Below the pieces are notes generated by a model. That model worked only from the letters and a program-made list of their open reading frames with translations. It did not search any database and was not told the origin of the DNA. This document shows, in pieces, positions 55,324 through 64,000 of a DNA stretch of 64,000 bases (its first letter is position 1; every line of letters begins with the position of its first letter). The position numbers were made by a program, and so were the translations under genes. Source of the stretch: CAVRAZ01 sp963719135 (GTDB taxonomy: Bacteria > Pseudomonadota > Gammaproteobacteria > DSM-19610); assembly GCA_963719135.1 (NCBI GenBank), contig CAVRAZ010000001.1, positions 868,001-932,000 of the forward strand. The letters are read 5' to 3'.

Positions 55324-56175
55324 ATGCCGCTCCTCACCCTCGTTGCGCTGGTCTGCTTCGCGGCAAATTCGGTGCTTGCGCGGGTGGCCCTGCGCACCGG
55401 GTTGATCGATCCCGCCTCGTTCACCACCATCCGGATCGCGGCCGGCGCGCTGGTCCTCGCGGTGCTGGCCCGGCCGAAACGGGACCCTCCGGACGGGGCA
55501 CGGCGGGGATCCTTCTCCGGGGCGGTGCTGCTCTTTCTCTATGCCGCGCCGTTTTCCTTCGCCTATCTCGATCTCACCGCCGGGACCGGCGCACTGATTC
55601 TCTTCGGGGCGGTGCAGGTCACCATGATCGGGTGGGGACTGCGCGCGGGCGAGCGGCCCCGATTCGCGGAATGGGCCGGCCTCCTGATCGCGCTCGGCGG
55701 ATTGATCGGCCTCACGCTGCCCGGCATTGCGGCACCGCCGATCGGTGCGGCGCTCCTCATGGGCATCGCGGGAGTGGCGTGGGGCGGCTATTCCCTGAGA
55801 GGGCGAGGCTCGAAGACTCCGTTGGCCGACACCGGCAGGAGTTTCCTGTTCGCGACCCCGCTGGCGCTGGCCCTCGCTCTCCTCGCGATGGTGATTCGAC
55901 CGGCAACGCTCCACCCCGCCGGCATCGGCTACGCCGCGCTCTCCGGTGCGATCGCTTCCGGAGGTGGCTATGCCGTCTGGTATGCCGTGCTGCCGAAACT
56001 CAGCGCGACTCGCGCGGGCACCATCCAGCTGGCGGTGCCGGTCCTTGCGGCCCTGGCCGGAACGCTGCTGCTCGGAGAGCTCATTTCGGTCCGCCTGATC
56101 CTCTCGGGGGCGGCCATTCTCGGCGGGATCGGGCTTGCGATCGCGGCCCATGCCCTCCCCCGGCAGGGCCGCTGA
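55324..56175 (+). CDS. EamA/DMT-family transporter
   Basis: 283 residues with ten membrane helices in two EamA repeats. Recognisable points: LVALVCFAANSVLARVALRTG, FLYAAPFSFAYLDLTAGTGALILFGAVQVTMI in the first; YAALSGAIASGGGYAVWYAVLPKLSATRAGTIQLAVPVLAAL and GELISVRLILSGAAILGGIGLA in the second. These export small metabolites; substrate unknown. It follows the lipoprotein gene by 19 bases and could be co-transcribed. Confidence 0.9.
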   Translation: MPLLTLVALVCFAANSVLARVALRTGLIDPASFTTIRIAAGALVLAVLARPKRDPPDGARRGSFSGAVLLFLYAAPFSFAYLDLTAGTGALILFGAVQVTMIGWGLRAGERPRFAEWAGLLIALGGLIGLTLPGIAAPPIGAALLMGIAGVAWGGYSLRGRGSKTPLADTGRSFLFATPLALALALLAMVIRPATLHPAGIGYAALSGAIASGGGYAVWYAVLPKLSATRAGTIQLAVPVLAALAGTLLLGELISVRLILSGAAILGGIGLAIAAHALPRQGR

Positions 56176-56265
56176 TTCCTGCGCCCGGACCGGACCCGGA
56201 AACCTCAGACAACGTTTTCGCGTCGGGAAGTGTCGAAGTAGGACACCCCGAACGCTGAGGTCGGA

Positions 56266-58824
56266 ATGCTGGGTGCACTCGCTCTCCTGTTCCTGATCCA
56301 GGCGCAGGATCATACGGCTGGCTTCCGGGAGTCGGATACCAAGGCTCCTTCGGCTCCCCGCACCACCGCCATGGCGGTGCGCGCCAATCCCTCCCCGGTT
56401 ATCGATGGCCGGGACGACGATCCGGTGTGGCAAACCGCTCCCGTCATCAGTGATTTTCTGGAGTTCCAGCCCACGGTGGGGAAGGAGCCAAGATTCCGGA
56501 CCGAAGCGAAAGTCTCCTACGACAGCCGCAATTTCTACGTCTTCGTCCGGATGTACGACCCGGAGCCCGACAAGATTCTCAAGGTGCTGGCGCGGCGGGA
56601 TGTGCGGCCCCCCAGCGATCAGATCAAGATCGTCATCGATTCGTATCACGACCGTCGATCCGGCTACGAATTCGCCGTCAGCCCAGGCGGGGTCAAGCGC
56701 GACTACGCGGTCTACAACGATACCAATGAGGATGGAAGCTGGGACGGCGTCTGGGAGGCCTCCACCACGGTGGACTCGCTCGGATGGACCGCCGAATTCA
56801 AGATCCCGCTCTCCCAGCTCCGGTTTCCCAAGTCCGACCGGCTCACCTTCGGGTTCGGCATCTGGCGGGACATCGAACGCTACAAGGAACGGGTGAGCTG
56901 GCCGCTCTACAAGACCAACGAGCAGACCTTCATCTCTCAGCTGGGAGAGGTCTCGGGCATCGAAGGGCTCGGCGCTCCGCACCGGCTCGAGCTCTTGCCG
57001 TATGCGGTCACCAAGAACGTGACGTTGCCGAAGGACGACGGATTCTCGCATCCCCAGCGGCTGAGCGGCGGTCTCGATTTCAAATATGGCCTGGCCTCGA
57101 ACCTGACGATCGACGGGACCGTGAACCCCGACTTCGGACAGGTGGAAGCGGACCCGGCAGTGCTGAACCTCAGCGCGTTCGAGACCTTTTTCCAGGAGCG
57201 CCGGCCCTTCTTCATGGAAGGCGCCGGGCTGCTCTCGTTCCGGGTCAACTGTTTCGCGGTGAATGATTGCGGCAGCGAGAACCTCTTCTACTCCCGCCGG
57301 ATCGGCCGCGCGCCGGCCCTGAGCGGCTTGTATGGCGATGCCTCCTCCCCGACCGGCACGACGATTCTCGGGGCGGCAAAGGCGACCGGGCGCACTCCCG
57401 GAGGCCTCTCCCTGGGTTTCCTGGAAGCGGTGACCAACCGCGAAGCCGGAACCGAGGATCGCACCATCGAGCCCCTGGCGAGCTACTCGGTGTTCCGGGC
57501 CAACCAGGATCTGCGAAAAGGACAGACCAGCATCGGGATCATCGGTACGGTGGTCGCGCGCAATCAGGACGAATGGACCCGGGACTATCTGCGGTCCTCG
57601 GCGGTCGTGGGGGGAACCGACCTTCGCCACCGGTTCGGCAAGGGACAGTTCGAAGTGAGGGGTCGTTTCGTCGGATCACGGGTGACCGGATCGGCGGCGG
57701 CCATCGCGGCGACCCAGACCGGGTCGGCGCATTACTTCCAGCGGCCCGACGCGAATCTCGGCTACGACGCCACCCGGACCTCTCTGACCGGGGACTACGA
57801 GCAGGTGCAGTTCGCCAAAGTCGGCGGTGGCAAGCTGATGTTCGAGTCGAGCTATCAGCGGGTCTCCCCGGGGTTCGAGTCCAATGATCTTGGCTACCTG
57901 CGACGGGCGGACTGGCAGAGCTGGGCCACCTGGGCCACCATCCGGTTCAACAAGCCCGGGCCCTTCTTCCGCCAGCTCAACTGGAATTTCAACGAATGGA
58001 ATGAATGGACCACGGACGGCCTGCCGCTGGAGCGCGCGGTCAATACCAACGTCCATTTCGAGCTGCCGAACAGCTTCTGGATGCATATGGGTGGGACGGT
58101 GGGCGGGTTAGGCCACACGAATTGCGATCGCTGCGCCCGAGGCGGGCCCGCCATCCGGTCCGATGGCACCCTCTCGCCCTGGTTCGGCGTAGAGGGCGAT
58201 TCCCGCTGGCGGGTGGCGCCTGGACTCTGGATCAACGGCTGGCGGGCCGACGGGGGCCGCACCCACGCCTTCAGCCTGAATCCGTGGGCGGACCTGCGGA
58301 TCTCCTCCCAGGTGGGCGGCACCCTTGGCTTCTACTATCAGTGGAGCACCGACGACCGGCAATGGCTCGGCAATCCGGTCGACGCAGCCGGAGTCACCCA
58401 TTACACCTTCGCTCACCTGGACCAGCGCACCGCGAGCCTTCAGACCAGGCTGAACTTCATCGCCACCCCGACCCTGAGCTTCGAGCTCTACGCCGAGCCC
58501 TTCGTCAGCAAGGGGACCTACAGCAACGTGCGGGAGCTGAATGATCCGCGGGCGGCGGCCTATCAGGATCGCTTCAAGGCATACGGAGACGGCAACCCGG
58601 CTCCGGGACAGGAAGGCTTCAACTACAAGCAGTTCAAGTCGAATGCAGTGCTCCGTTGGGAGTATCGGCCCGGCTCCGCGCTCTTCCTGGTCTGGCAGCA
58701 TGGCCGTCAGGAATGCGAGGCGACCTACGGTACCAGGTCCCTGTTCGGCGACATCGGACAGCTCTTCAAATCACCGGCCGACAACACCTTCCTCATCAAG
58801 CTTTCGTACTGGCTCGACCGCTGA
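56266..58824 (+). CDS. DUF5916 outer-membrane protein with CBM9-like N-terminal domain
   Basis: 852 residues. A signal peptide (MLGALALLFLIQAQ) precedes a CBM9-like sandwich (VIDGRDDDPVWQTAPVISDFLEFQPTVGKEP, VSYDSRNFYVFVRMYD, FEFAVSPGGVKRD-like) and then a large DUF5916 barrel-like region (DFGQVEADPAVLNLSAFETFFQERRPFFMEGAGLL, LFYSRRIGRAP, ...). Ends in LIKLSYWLDR, beta-barrel-like. The family is frequent in Gemmatimonadota, Acidobacteriota and Bacteroidota; function is not known, perhaps binding of sugars or peptides at the surface. Confidence 0.88.
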   Translation: MLGALALLFLIQAQDHTAGFRESDTKAPSAPRTTAMAVRANPSPVIDGRDDDPVWQTAPVISDFLEFQPTVGKEPRFRTEAKVSYDSRNFYVFVRMYDPEPDKILKVLARRDVRPPSDQIKIVIDSYHDRRSGYEFAVSPGGVKRDYAVYNDTNEDGSWDGVWEASTTVDSLGWTAEFKIPLSQLRFPKSDRLTFGFGIWRDIERYKERVSWPLYKTNEQTFISQLGEVSGIEGLGAPHRLELLPYAVTKNVTLPKDDGFSHPQRLSGGLDFKYGLASNLTIDGTVNPDFGQVEADPAVLNLSAFETFFQERRPFFMEGAGLLSFRVNCFAVNDCGSENLFYSRRIGRAPALSGLYGDASSPTGTTILGAAKATGRTPGGLSLGFLEAVTNREAGTEDRTIEPLASYSVFRANQDLRKGQTSIGIIGTVVARNQDEWTRDYLRSSAVVGGTDLRHRFGKGQFEVRGRFVGSRVTGSAAAIAATQTGSAHYFQRPDANLGYDATRTSLTGDYEQVQFAKVGGGKLMFESSYQRVSPGFESNDLGYLRRADWQSWATWATIRFNKPGPFFRQLNWNFNEWNEWTTDGLPLERAVNTNVHFELPNSFWMHMGGTVGGLGHTNCDRCARGGPAIRSDGTLSPWFGVEGDSRWRVAPGLWINGWRADGGRTHAFSLNPWADLRISSQVGGTLGFYYQWSTDDRQWLGNPVDAAGVTHYTFAHLDQRTASLQTRLNFIATPTLSFELYAEPFVSKGTYSNVRELNDPRAAAYQDRFKAYGDGNPAPGQEGFNYKQFKSNAVLRWEYRPGSALFLVWQHGRQECEATYGTRSLFGDIGQLFKSPADNTFLIKLSYWLDR

Positions 58825-58853
58825 GCGTCCCCGCCAGGGACGTGCATTCGGAC

Positions 58854-58876
58854 ACCCCGGGGTCGTCCCCCGGGGT
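58854..58876. terminator. GC hairpin after the DUF5916 gene
   Basis: ACCCCGGGG and CCCCGGGGT pair over nine bases around TCGTC, 30 bases past the stop codon. No T run follows, so termination is plausible but not certain. Confidence 0.5.
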
Positions 58877-58915
58877 TGAGTCGGTACGGAACGAACCCTG
58901 ACCCCGGAGAAGCTT

Positions 58916-59509
58916 GTGAGAACACGAAATACCATGCTGGCCATCGCCCTCCTCGCGGCGCCCACCGGGCTCTTCGCCCAAGGCATCGGGATCAAGGCGG
59001 GAGCCTCCTTTGGCGATATCTCGAACAAAGGCGTTCTGCCGGGAAGTCTCAAGCATCGCACCGGTCTGGCGGGCGGAATCTACCTGGCGAGCGGCGGCGC
59101 CATCGGGATCGGACTCGAAGGATTGTACGACCAGCGAGGGCTGGAGTCGGATGACGCTTCCATCGCGGAAACCCGGCTCGACTACGTGGATGTACCGGTC
59201 TATCTCAAGATCGCATTGCCAATCGGCGGCATCCGTCCGTTCGGGTACGCCGGTCCCCAGGTTTCCTACGAAGTGCGTTGCCGAACCGCGTCGGGGGACG
59301 CGTGCGGGGCCTACAGTACGTCCGATCGCAAGAAATGGGACTTCGCCGCGGTCATCGGCGCGGGCATCCGGTTCGGGGGAGGCAATCTCGGATTCGGGAT
59401 CGAGGGCCGGTACGTCTACGGACTCCAGGACCTCAAGGTCTCCACGGTGACCTCGAGCGAGAGCTACAAGACCAGAACCTTCCTGATTCTGGGAAGCATC
59501 GGAAAGTAG
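58916..59509 (+). CDS. Outer-membrane beta-barrel (porin-like) protein
   Basis: 197 residues from a GTG start at 58916 with GGAGAAG upstream. A signal peptide (TMLAIALLAAPTGLFAQ) is followed by alternating beta-strands typical of the small barrel family (GIGIKAGASFGDIS, IYLASGGAIGIGLEGLYDQRG, YVDVPVYLKIALPIGGIRPFGYAGPQVSYEV, FAAVIGAGIRFGGGNLGFGIEGRYVYGL). Two Cys near 120-127 (CRTASGDAC) may join an external loop. Usual roles are structural or pore; none can be assigned. Convergent with the phosphoesterase gene. Confidence 0.85.
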   Translation: MRTRNTMLAIALLAAPTGLFAQGIGIKAGASFGDISNKGVLPGSLKHRTGLAGGIYLASGGAIGIGLEGLYDQRGLESDDASIAETRLDYVDVPVYLKIALPIGGIRPFGYAGPQVSYEVRCRTASGDACGAYSTSDRKKWDFAAVIGAGIRFGGGNLGFGIEGRYVYGLQDLKVSTVTSSESYKTRTFLILGSIGK

Positions 59510-59516
59510 CGATTCG

Positions 59517-61913
59517 CTAGCGGACGCCGATCGTCCTCGCTCCCCCCGGATACCGCCGCCCCGGTTTGAGCACCAGCCAGAGCGCGCGATTGAAGGGCTC
59601 CTCCTTCGCGGCGTCCGGCGAGCTGAAATCGAGGCCGGCCGATTCCTCCACTCCGGGCCCGCGTTCGGGATTCCGGTCGTTCAGCGACGCCGACGGCTGG
59701 ATTGCCGCATAGGGCGTGAGATCGGGGGTGCTGGCGTAGATCCCCCGGATCGGCCGGCCGAACGCGTCGAACTGGGAAAGCTTTCCGAGCCGGAGAATCT
59801 CTCCGATCGTCATGATGACGTCGCTGGTATTCACGAACCGGTGCCAGACCATTCCGGGTTTGTTCCAGGCGGAGACGGCGAGCAGGACGGAGCGGTGCGA
59901 ATCGACGTGATCGGGACCGTTCTGCGCATCGTCCTCCAGCACGAACACGATGGTGTTGCGCCAGAACCGGCTGTGGGAGAGCCCCTCGACCAGGCGGCCA
60001 AGCGCGAGATCGTTGTCCGCCATGTAGGCGCGCGGTGAGAGCGCTCCGGCGCGCGCGCCCGCGGTGTGATCGTTGGGAAGCACCATGAGCTGCAGCGCCG
60101 GCATCTTGCCACTTTGCTCCCACTCGGCGAGCCGCTTGAGCCAGACGTCGATGCGCTTCTGATCCGGGGTATCCAGGTCCCAGCCGACATATTCCGGATC
60201 GGTCGTGGCCTCGAGAAACGGCTTGAGCCCGGTCCACTTCCGTTCCGAACCCTCCCCCTCCGGCTCGGCGAATTCGCCGAAATTCCGGAACGTGATTCCC
60301 CCGCGCATCGCGAGATCCCACAGGTATCCCGTGCCGGGCTCCGCCGCATCCTCTCCCACTTCGGGCCGCACCCCGCGGTTGGTGCCCTGGTAGTCGAAGG
60401 TCCTCCCCCGGCCCGAGTAGTTCTGCATGGTGGTCTTCTCGGTGTAATCGGTCGCGTAGGCGGCGGTGGACCAGTTATGGCCGTCGGCGCTCACCTCGGC
60501 GTTCACGTAGAAGCGGTCGAACAACCCGAAGCGGTCCGCGAGGGCGTGATGGTTGGGCGAGACCGGCCGGGGAAAGTAGGTCAGAGAGCTGTCCCCATCG
60601 CCTTTCGGAATGTCTCCGAGCACCTGATCGTAGGTACGGTTCTCCTTGATGATGTAGATCACGTGCTCGAACGGTGGGTACCCGGATGAAGCCGTGCCCG
60701 GCTGCCACCCGTTCGCGGCCGCCACCCGGCTCGAAAGCGCCTGGAGAGACCCACTGGAAAGATCGGATAGGGGAACGACTGACAGCGTGCCGGTGAGCTG
60801 GTTCAGGGTATACCCCGCTCGACCGTTTCGACCGGGCCCGGGGCCGTCGGTGCCGTTCGCCGCCGCGCCGCGCCCCTTGGCGTTGGCGACGAGGAGCGTA
60901 TCTCCCTGGATGCCCAGCGCCGATGGATACCACCCGGTCGGGACTCTGCCAGCCAGACGGCCACCGGACTCGGCGAGATCGAATACCGCGACCGCGTTGT
61001 TGTCGGCTTCCGCGACGTAGAGGCGTCGCTCGTCGGCCGAGAGCGCGAGCGCGTTCGGAGTGCTTCCTTCGCCCGGGCCGCCCGGAATCGTATCCATCAG
61101 CTCCCCGATGACGGCTCCGCGGCGGGTATCGATCACCGCGACCCGGTCGGTGCTGGCGGATGCGACGAACAGTCTCGTCCCGGCTCGATCGAGCAGCATC
61201 GCGGACGGGTGCCGCCCGGCCCGGATCGATCCCGCCCGTGCCAGTCCCCGATCATTGGGCCGGAACACCGAGACTTCGAATCCCCCCCACGCCGAGACGT
61301 ACACCTTGCCCTCGGCACCGACGACGACGTCGTAGGGATAGCGACCCGCGGCCAGCCGCTGTACCACCTGGCCGCTTCCCAGGTCGATGACGGCGAGGGA
61401 GTCGGCCAGGTTCTCCGCCACGTAGAGGAAGCGATCATCCGGCGACACCGCCAGGCCTGCGGGATACCGCGTACCCGATTCGCGAGGCGCCTTCGCGGCG
61501 AGGATCAGGCTGTCACGCAGCTCCGCCGAGCCATTCTGCCAGTGGAACCGGTAGACCACGTCCTGATCGCCGCCCGCGACGTACAACCACTGTCCCGAGT
61601 GGCTGAAGGCCAGGCCCAGGAACGCCGCGGGCAAGAGCGCCGTTTGCAATACCTTTCCGCTGGAGGGAACCACCACCTGGATGCCCTGGTCCCGGTAGCC
61701 ACTCAACAGCACCACAACCCGGTCCTTCTCCGGAGTGGCGATCATCCCCAGGGGAAACTGCCCGACATCGGTTACCCGCCCCGCTGGATCGAGCAGCGCT
61801 CCCGTAGGCAACCGATGCGCGTCGTCGCCCATGGTGTCGCCACCGGGCGGCGTACCGGGCTGGCTCGTGGCGCAGGCCGCGATCAGGATGAGGGGACACC
61901 AGCGTCGCATCAT
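59517..61913 (-). CDS. YVTN beta-propeller / phosphoesterase lipoprotein
   Basis: 798 residues. Lipobox LILIAAC. Residues about 45-390 form a seven-bladed YVTN-type propeller with repeated blade ends (FLYVAENLADSLAVIDL, RLFVASASTDRVAVIDT, RLYVAEADNNAVAVFDL). Residues about 410-770 form an alkaline-phosphatase-superfamily phosphoesterase (phospholipase C / acid phosphatase type): HVIYIIKENRTYDQVLGD, DRFYVNAEVSADGHNWSTAAYATDYTEK, LPNDHTAGA, FVLEDDAQNGPDHVDSHRS. Metal ligands (Asp, His, Glu) of this fold are present. Predicted surface enzyme for phosphorus release; substrate unknown. The fused propeller-esterase layout recurs in other bacteria. Confidence 0.87.
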   Translation of the reverse strand: MMRRWCPLILIAACATSQPGTPPGGDTMGDDAHRLPTGALLDPAGRVTDVGQFPLGMIATPEKDRVVVLLSGYRDQGIQVVVPSSGKVLQTALLPAAFLGLAFSHSGQWLYVAGGDQDVVYRFHWQNGSAELRDSLILAAKAPRESGTRYPAGLAVSPDDRFLYVAENLADSLAVIDLGSGQVVQRLAAGRYPYDVVVGAEGKVYVSAWGGFEVSVFRPNDRGLARAGSIRAGRHPSAMLLDRAGTRLFVASASTDRVAVIDTRRGAVIGELMDTIPGGPGEGSTPNALALSADERRLYVAEADNNAVAVFDLAESGGRLAGRVPTGWYPSALGIQGDTLLVANAKGRGAAANGTDGPGPGRNGRAGYTLNQLTGTLSVVPLSDLSSGSLQALSSRVAAANGWQPGTASSGYPPFEHVIYIIKENRTYDQVLGDIPKGDGDSSLTYFPRPVSPNHHALADRFGLFDRFYVNAEVSADGHNWSTAAYATDYTEKTTMQNYSGRGRTFDYQGTNRGVRPEVGEDAAEPGTGYLWDLAMRGGITFRNFGEFAEPEGEGSERKWTGLKPFLEATTDPEYVGWDLDTPDQKRIDVWLKRLAEWEQSGKMPALQLMVLPNDHTAGARAGALSPRAYMADNDLALGRLVEGLSHSRFWRNTIVFVLEDDAQNGPDHVDSHRSVLLAVSAWNKPGMVWHRFVNTSDVIMTIGEILRLGKLSQFDAFGRPIRGIYASTPDLTPYAAIQPSASLNDRNPERGPGVEESAGLDFSSPDAAKEEPFNRALWLVLKPGRRYPGGARTIGVR

Positions 61914-61922
61914 CGTCTCACC

Positions 61923-62534
61923 TCATGGTCTGCCGGAAGGAGGAAGGGTCACGTTGCTCCAGGCCCGCTCATCGGCTACCAGGCCCAGAGAGAGCAGCGC
62001 CTGCGATACCCTGGCCTTGAGATCGTGCGCCTTCGCCATGGCGTCCGCAAGCTTGCCGGCCTGGAATTCCGATTGGACCTCGCGCCAGAGCATCGCGGCG
62101 GAGTCGTTGATCTGCCGCACATCCTCCAGACCCTTGCGGTCGAGCCCGCCGGGGAGCTTGTGGGTGCGTGCAACCCGGTCCAGCTCGGTCTGGATCGCCG
62201 TCAGGTTCTTCGGCACCACGACCGTCAGGGTATCCATCTCCGCTCGCAGCTCGGTGCGTCGCGCGGGGAGGGAATCGGCGATGGTTCGGACCTGATCCGG
62301 TATCGACGCGAGACTCGTGGAGGCCGCCGCGTAATCCCCCGACTGAATCGCCTGATTCCCCACCTTCACTGCTTCTTCGATCGCAGTCACCTGATCGGGA
62401 ACCACGGCTCGTGCTTCAGGGCCCAGGGTGGCCATGGCCTGCTGCGCGGCATCGAGCTGGTGTTCGGCGGTTCGTCGGGCGCTGGAACAGGTTGCCAGCA
62501 GCAGGAGCAGGGGCACCGGAATGAAGCGGGACAT
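61923..62534 (-). CDS. Small helical lipoprotein
   Basis: 203 residues from ATG 62534, with GGAGG 7 bases upstream. A lipobox LLLLATC. The rest is almost entirely helical, with repeats of coiled-coil-like segments (EHQLDAAQQAMATLGPEARA, IDDQVRTIADSLPARRTELRAEM-like, LDRKGLEDVRQINDSAAMLW, LADAMAKAHDLKARVSQALL). It follows no partner closely; the phosphoesterase starts 9 bases downstream in the same direction, so a two-gene operon is likely. No known domain. Confidence 0.7.
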   Translation of the reverse strand: MSRFIPVPLLLLLATCSSARRTAEHQLDAAQQAMATLGPEARAVVPDQVTAIEEAVKVGNQAIQSGDYAAASTSLASIPDQVRTIADSLPARRTELRAEMDTLTVVVPKNLTAIQTELDRVARTHKLPGGLDRKGLEDVRQINDSAAMLWREVQSEFQAGKLADAMAKAHDLKARVSQALLSLGLVADERAWSNVTLPPSGRP

Positions 62535-62676
62535 GATGGCATCCTCCGAAAGAGGAGAAGACCGGAAGCATAACAGGGCATCGGCATGCGCCCACCTCTC
62601 CCGCGCCGGGCGATGCTGTGCGGTCTCGCGGTAACGGGTCGTCTCCCCAAAGGACCCCGAGTGTCCAGGAGGAATC

Positions 62677-62862
62677 ATGGCGAACGGGATGCGATTCCAT
62701 GATCTCGAGAATCGAGTGTTGGCCGCCGCGGGTCGGCGCGCCATTCGGAACGGGGTTCGCACGGTCAAGCGAGTCGGGCGGCGCGCCGCCCGGGCCGCCC
62801 TGATCGCTGGTACCGTCGCCGCCGCGACCGTCGTGGTGCGCGAAGTGCGAAAACGGCTATGA
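62677..62862 (+). CDS. Small basic membrane-associated protein
   Basis: 61 residues; AGGAGGAATC precedes ATG. Arg-rich N-terminal half (RRAIRNGVRTVKRVGRRAARAA) and one short hydrophobic segment (ALIAGTVAAATVVV) followed by basic residues. Probably inner-membrane associated. The next gene starts 22 bases downstream and has the same character. Confidence 0.6.
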   Translation: MANGMRFHDLENRVLAAAGRRAIRNGVRTVKRVGRRAARAALIAGTVAAATVVVREVRKRL

Positions 62863-62884
62863 CCCAAAGGCAGGAGACCTCCCC

Positions 62885-63142
62885 ATGAAGAAGTCCAAGA
62901 CTCGGGTGGCGGCGGCGAGGGCGGCGAAGAACCTGGCGGATTCCACCGATCGGTTCCTGATGCGGGCCGGTCAGTCGGCGGAGAAGCGCATGAAGGCCCG
63001 GAACCGCTCCCGGGTCAAGACGGTCGGCAAGGTCGCGTTGATGGTGGGCGCCGGCGCGGCAACCGCCTACGCCGGCCGAGCCCTGGCGGGGCGCCTCAAT
63101 GGCAAGAGCAAGGCGAAGAGCAGATCGAGCCGATCGAAATGA
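62885..63142 (+). CDS. Small basic protein with one hydrophobic segment
   Basis: 85 residues; AGGAGACC precedes ATG. Lys/Arg/Ala-rich (KKSKTRVAAARAAKNLAD), with a glycine/alanine-rich segment (KVALMVGAGAATAYAGRAL) and a basic Ser/Lys tail (KSKAKSRSSRSK). Histone-H1-like tails have similar composition, but the central hydrophobic segment speaks for a membrane anchor. Pairs with the 62677 gene. Convergent with the UPF0182 gene. Confidence 0.6.
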   Translation: MKKSKTRVAAARAAKNLADSTDRFLMRAGQSAEKRMKARNRSRVKTVGKVALMVGAGAATAYAGRALAGRLNGKSKAKSRSSRSK

Positions 63143-63143
63143 G

Positions 63144-64000
63144 TTACTGGCGACCGCCGGCCCCCAGGCGGGTGAGCACCTCGCCGAGCCGGCGGATTTC
63201 CTCGCCATAGCGGGCCCAGTCCCCCGCCCGCTGAGCCGCCACCGCATTCTGATAATGCTGCTGCGCTTCCACGATCAATGACCGATCCGGGGCCGCGGGC
63301 GTCGCAGGCCCCCGCGGCCGTCGGCGGTCGCTGGACTCCGCTGGTGCCTCCGAACAGGGTCGCCAGCGCCTGCTCCAGGGTGTCCTCCATGACGACCTGA
63401 TTCTGATACGCGACGATCACCCGCTTGAGCTCGGGGATCCGGCCTCCTTCCGCCCGGAGGTAGAGCGGCTGCACGTAGAGCATCGACTGCTCGATCGGAA
63501 TCACCAGCAGGTCACCGCGGACGACCTGGGAACCCCGCTGGTCCCACAGAGAGATCTGCTGGGAGACTTCGGTGTCCTGATTGATCCGATTGGTGATCTG
63601 CTGGGGACCGAAGACCAGGCTTTGCCGGGAAAACCGGTACACCAGAAGCCTTCCATATTCCGGACCGTCGTTCCGAGCCACCATCCAGGCGGCGAGATTG
63701 TCCTTGCCGCGGGGCGTGAAGGGGACCATGTAGATGTACTCGGCCTGCTTCTCCTCCGGCAGCCGCATGATGATGTGCCGCATGAACGGCACCGCGGCAT
63801 CCGGGGTGCTCACCGTGGGGATCTGCCACTGATCCTCACGATGATAGAAATCCTCCGGCGCCTCCATGTGGTACACCGTATACAGTCGGGTCTGCATCCG
63901 GTACAGATCGTCCGGGTAGCGGAGGTGGGCGCGGAGGTCGGCCGGCATCTCGCTCAGCGGATGGAACAGTCCCGGGAAGATCGCGATCCAGGTCTTGAGC
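63144..64000 (-). CDS. UPF0182 (COG1615) membrane protein, C-terminal part, one frameshift
   Basis: The gene runs off the right edge of the window; only the last 285 or so codons are here. Family motifs: KTWIAIFPGLFHPLSEMPADLRAHLRYPDDLYRMQT (split by no break), YHMEAPEDFYHREDQW, IPIEQSMLYVQPLYLRAEGGRIPELKRVI, DTLEQALATLFGG. The normal C-terminus (SLIVEAQQHYQNAVAAQRAGDWARYG, then EEIRRLGEVLTRLG) is in another frame; a single missing base near 63,342 explains it. Otherwise intact. These large proteins have about seven membrane helices and an external domain; no function is known. Confidence 0.85.

Noticed and set aside
55222..57630. An 802-codon minus frame across the EamA and DUF5916 genes
   Set aside because: Antisense to two well-supported genes, with no domain and low-complexity Arg/Gly/Glu content.

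Overview
The window reads as two unrelated genomes joined near position 34,987. Left of it lies a gammaproteobacterial chromosome segment: secG, tRNA-Leu(GAG), tpiA, glmM, folP, ftsH, rlmE, yhbY, greA, carB and carA in the order typical of that class. Right of it is about 29 kb whose content (two-domain cupredoxin lipoprotein, DUF5916 outer-membrane protein, carboxypeptidase-regulatory TonB receptor, GH109 and PLP enzymes with Tat signals, UPF0182) fits Gemmatimonadota best. carA loses its first ~32 codons exactly at the join, and dispersed repeats common on the left are not seen on the right. A chimeric metagenome contig is the simplest explanation; a real rearrangement cannot be excluded by reading alone.

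Region 1 (1-17.8 kb) is a mobile island next to the 3' end of tRNA-Leu(GAG), beside a decayed P4-type integrase. It carries a response regulator/hybrid kinase pair, a small ORF, a secreted SRPBCC protein, a frameshifted berberine-bridge FAD oxidase, a two-cassette attC array without integrase (Excalibur and SnoaL-like proteins), a truncated IS3, a beheaded large serine recombinase, a transposase relic, a compact histidine kinase / single-domain receiver / PTS Enzyme I operon, a group II intron 5' fragment placed exactly after an intrinsic terminator, and an internally deleted IS630 copy bounded by TA.

Region 2 (17.8-35.0 kb) is housekeeping: protein export, glycolysis, peptidoglycan precursor and folate synthesis, membrane proteolysis, rRNA modification, transcript elongation and carbamoyl phosphate synthesis. 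Between yhbY and greA sit accessory genes (decayed DUF4332, lipoprotein, HerA-like ATPase, DUF3465, DUF4149). REP-like palindromes and two larger inverted-repeat elements fill the gaps; one occupies the whole carA-carB spacer.

Region 3 (35.25-64 kb) holds a Tat-exported PLP enzyme, fatty acid desaturase, cupredoxin and FKBP lipoproteins, an NhaD/ArsB-type transporter, a tightly coupled four-gene operon (GcvT-like, two PYROXD2-like FAD oxidoreductases, Rieske oxygenase) that may demethylate a quaternary or N-methyl amine, a TonB receptor, a coiled-coil lipoprotein, a GH109-type enzyme, malic enzyme, an EamA transporter, outer-membrane proteins, a beta-propeller/phosphoesterase lipoprotein and the C-terminal part of a UPF0182 protein.

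Single-base frameshifts interrupt otherwise intact genes on both sides (near 5,066, 8,673, 13,476, 25,810, 48,243 and 63,342). This looks partly like uncorrected sequencing error, so several 'broken' genes may be intact in the organism.
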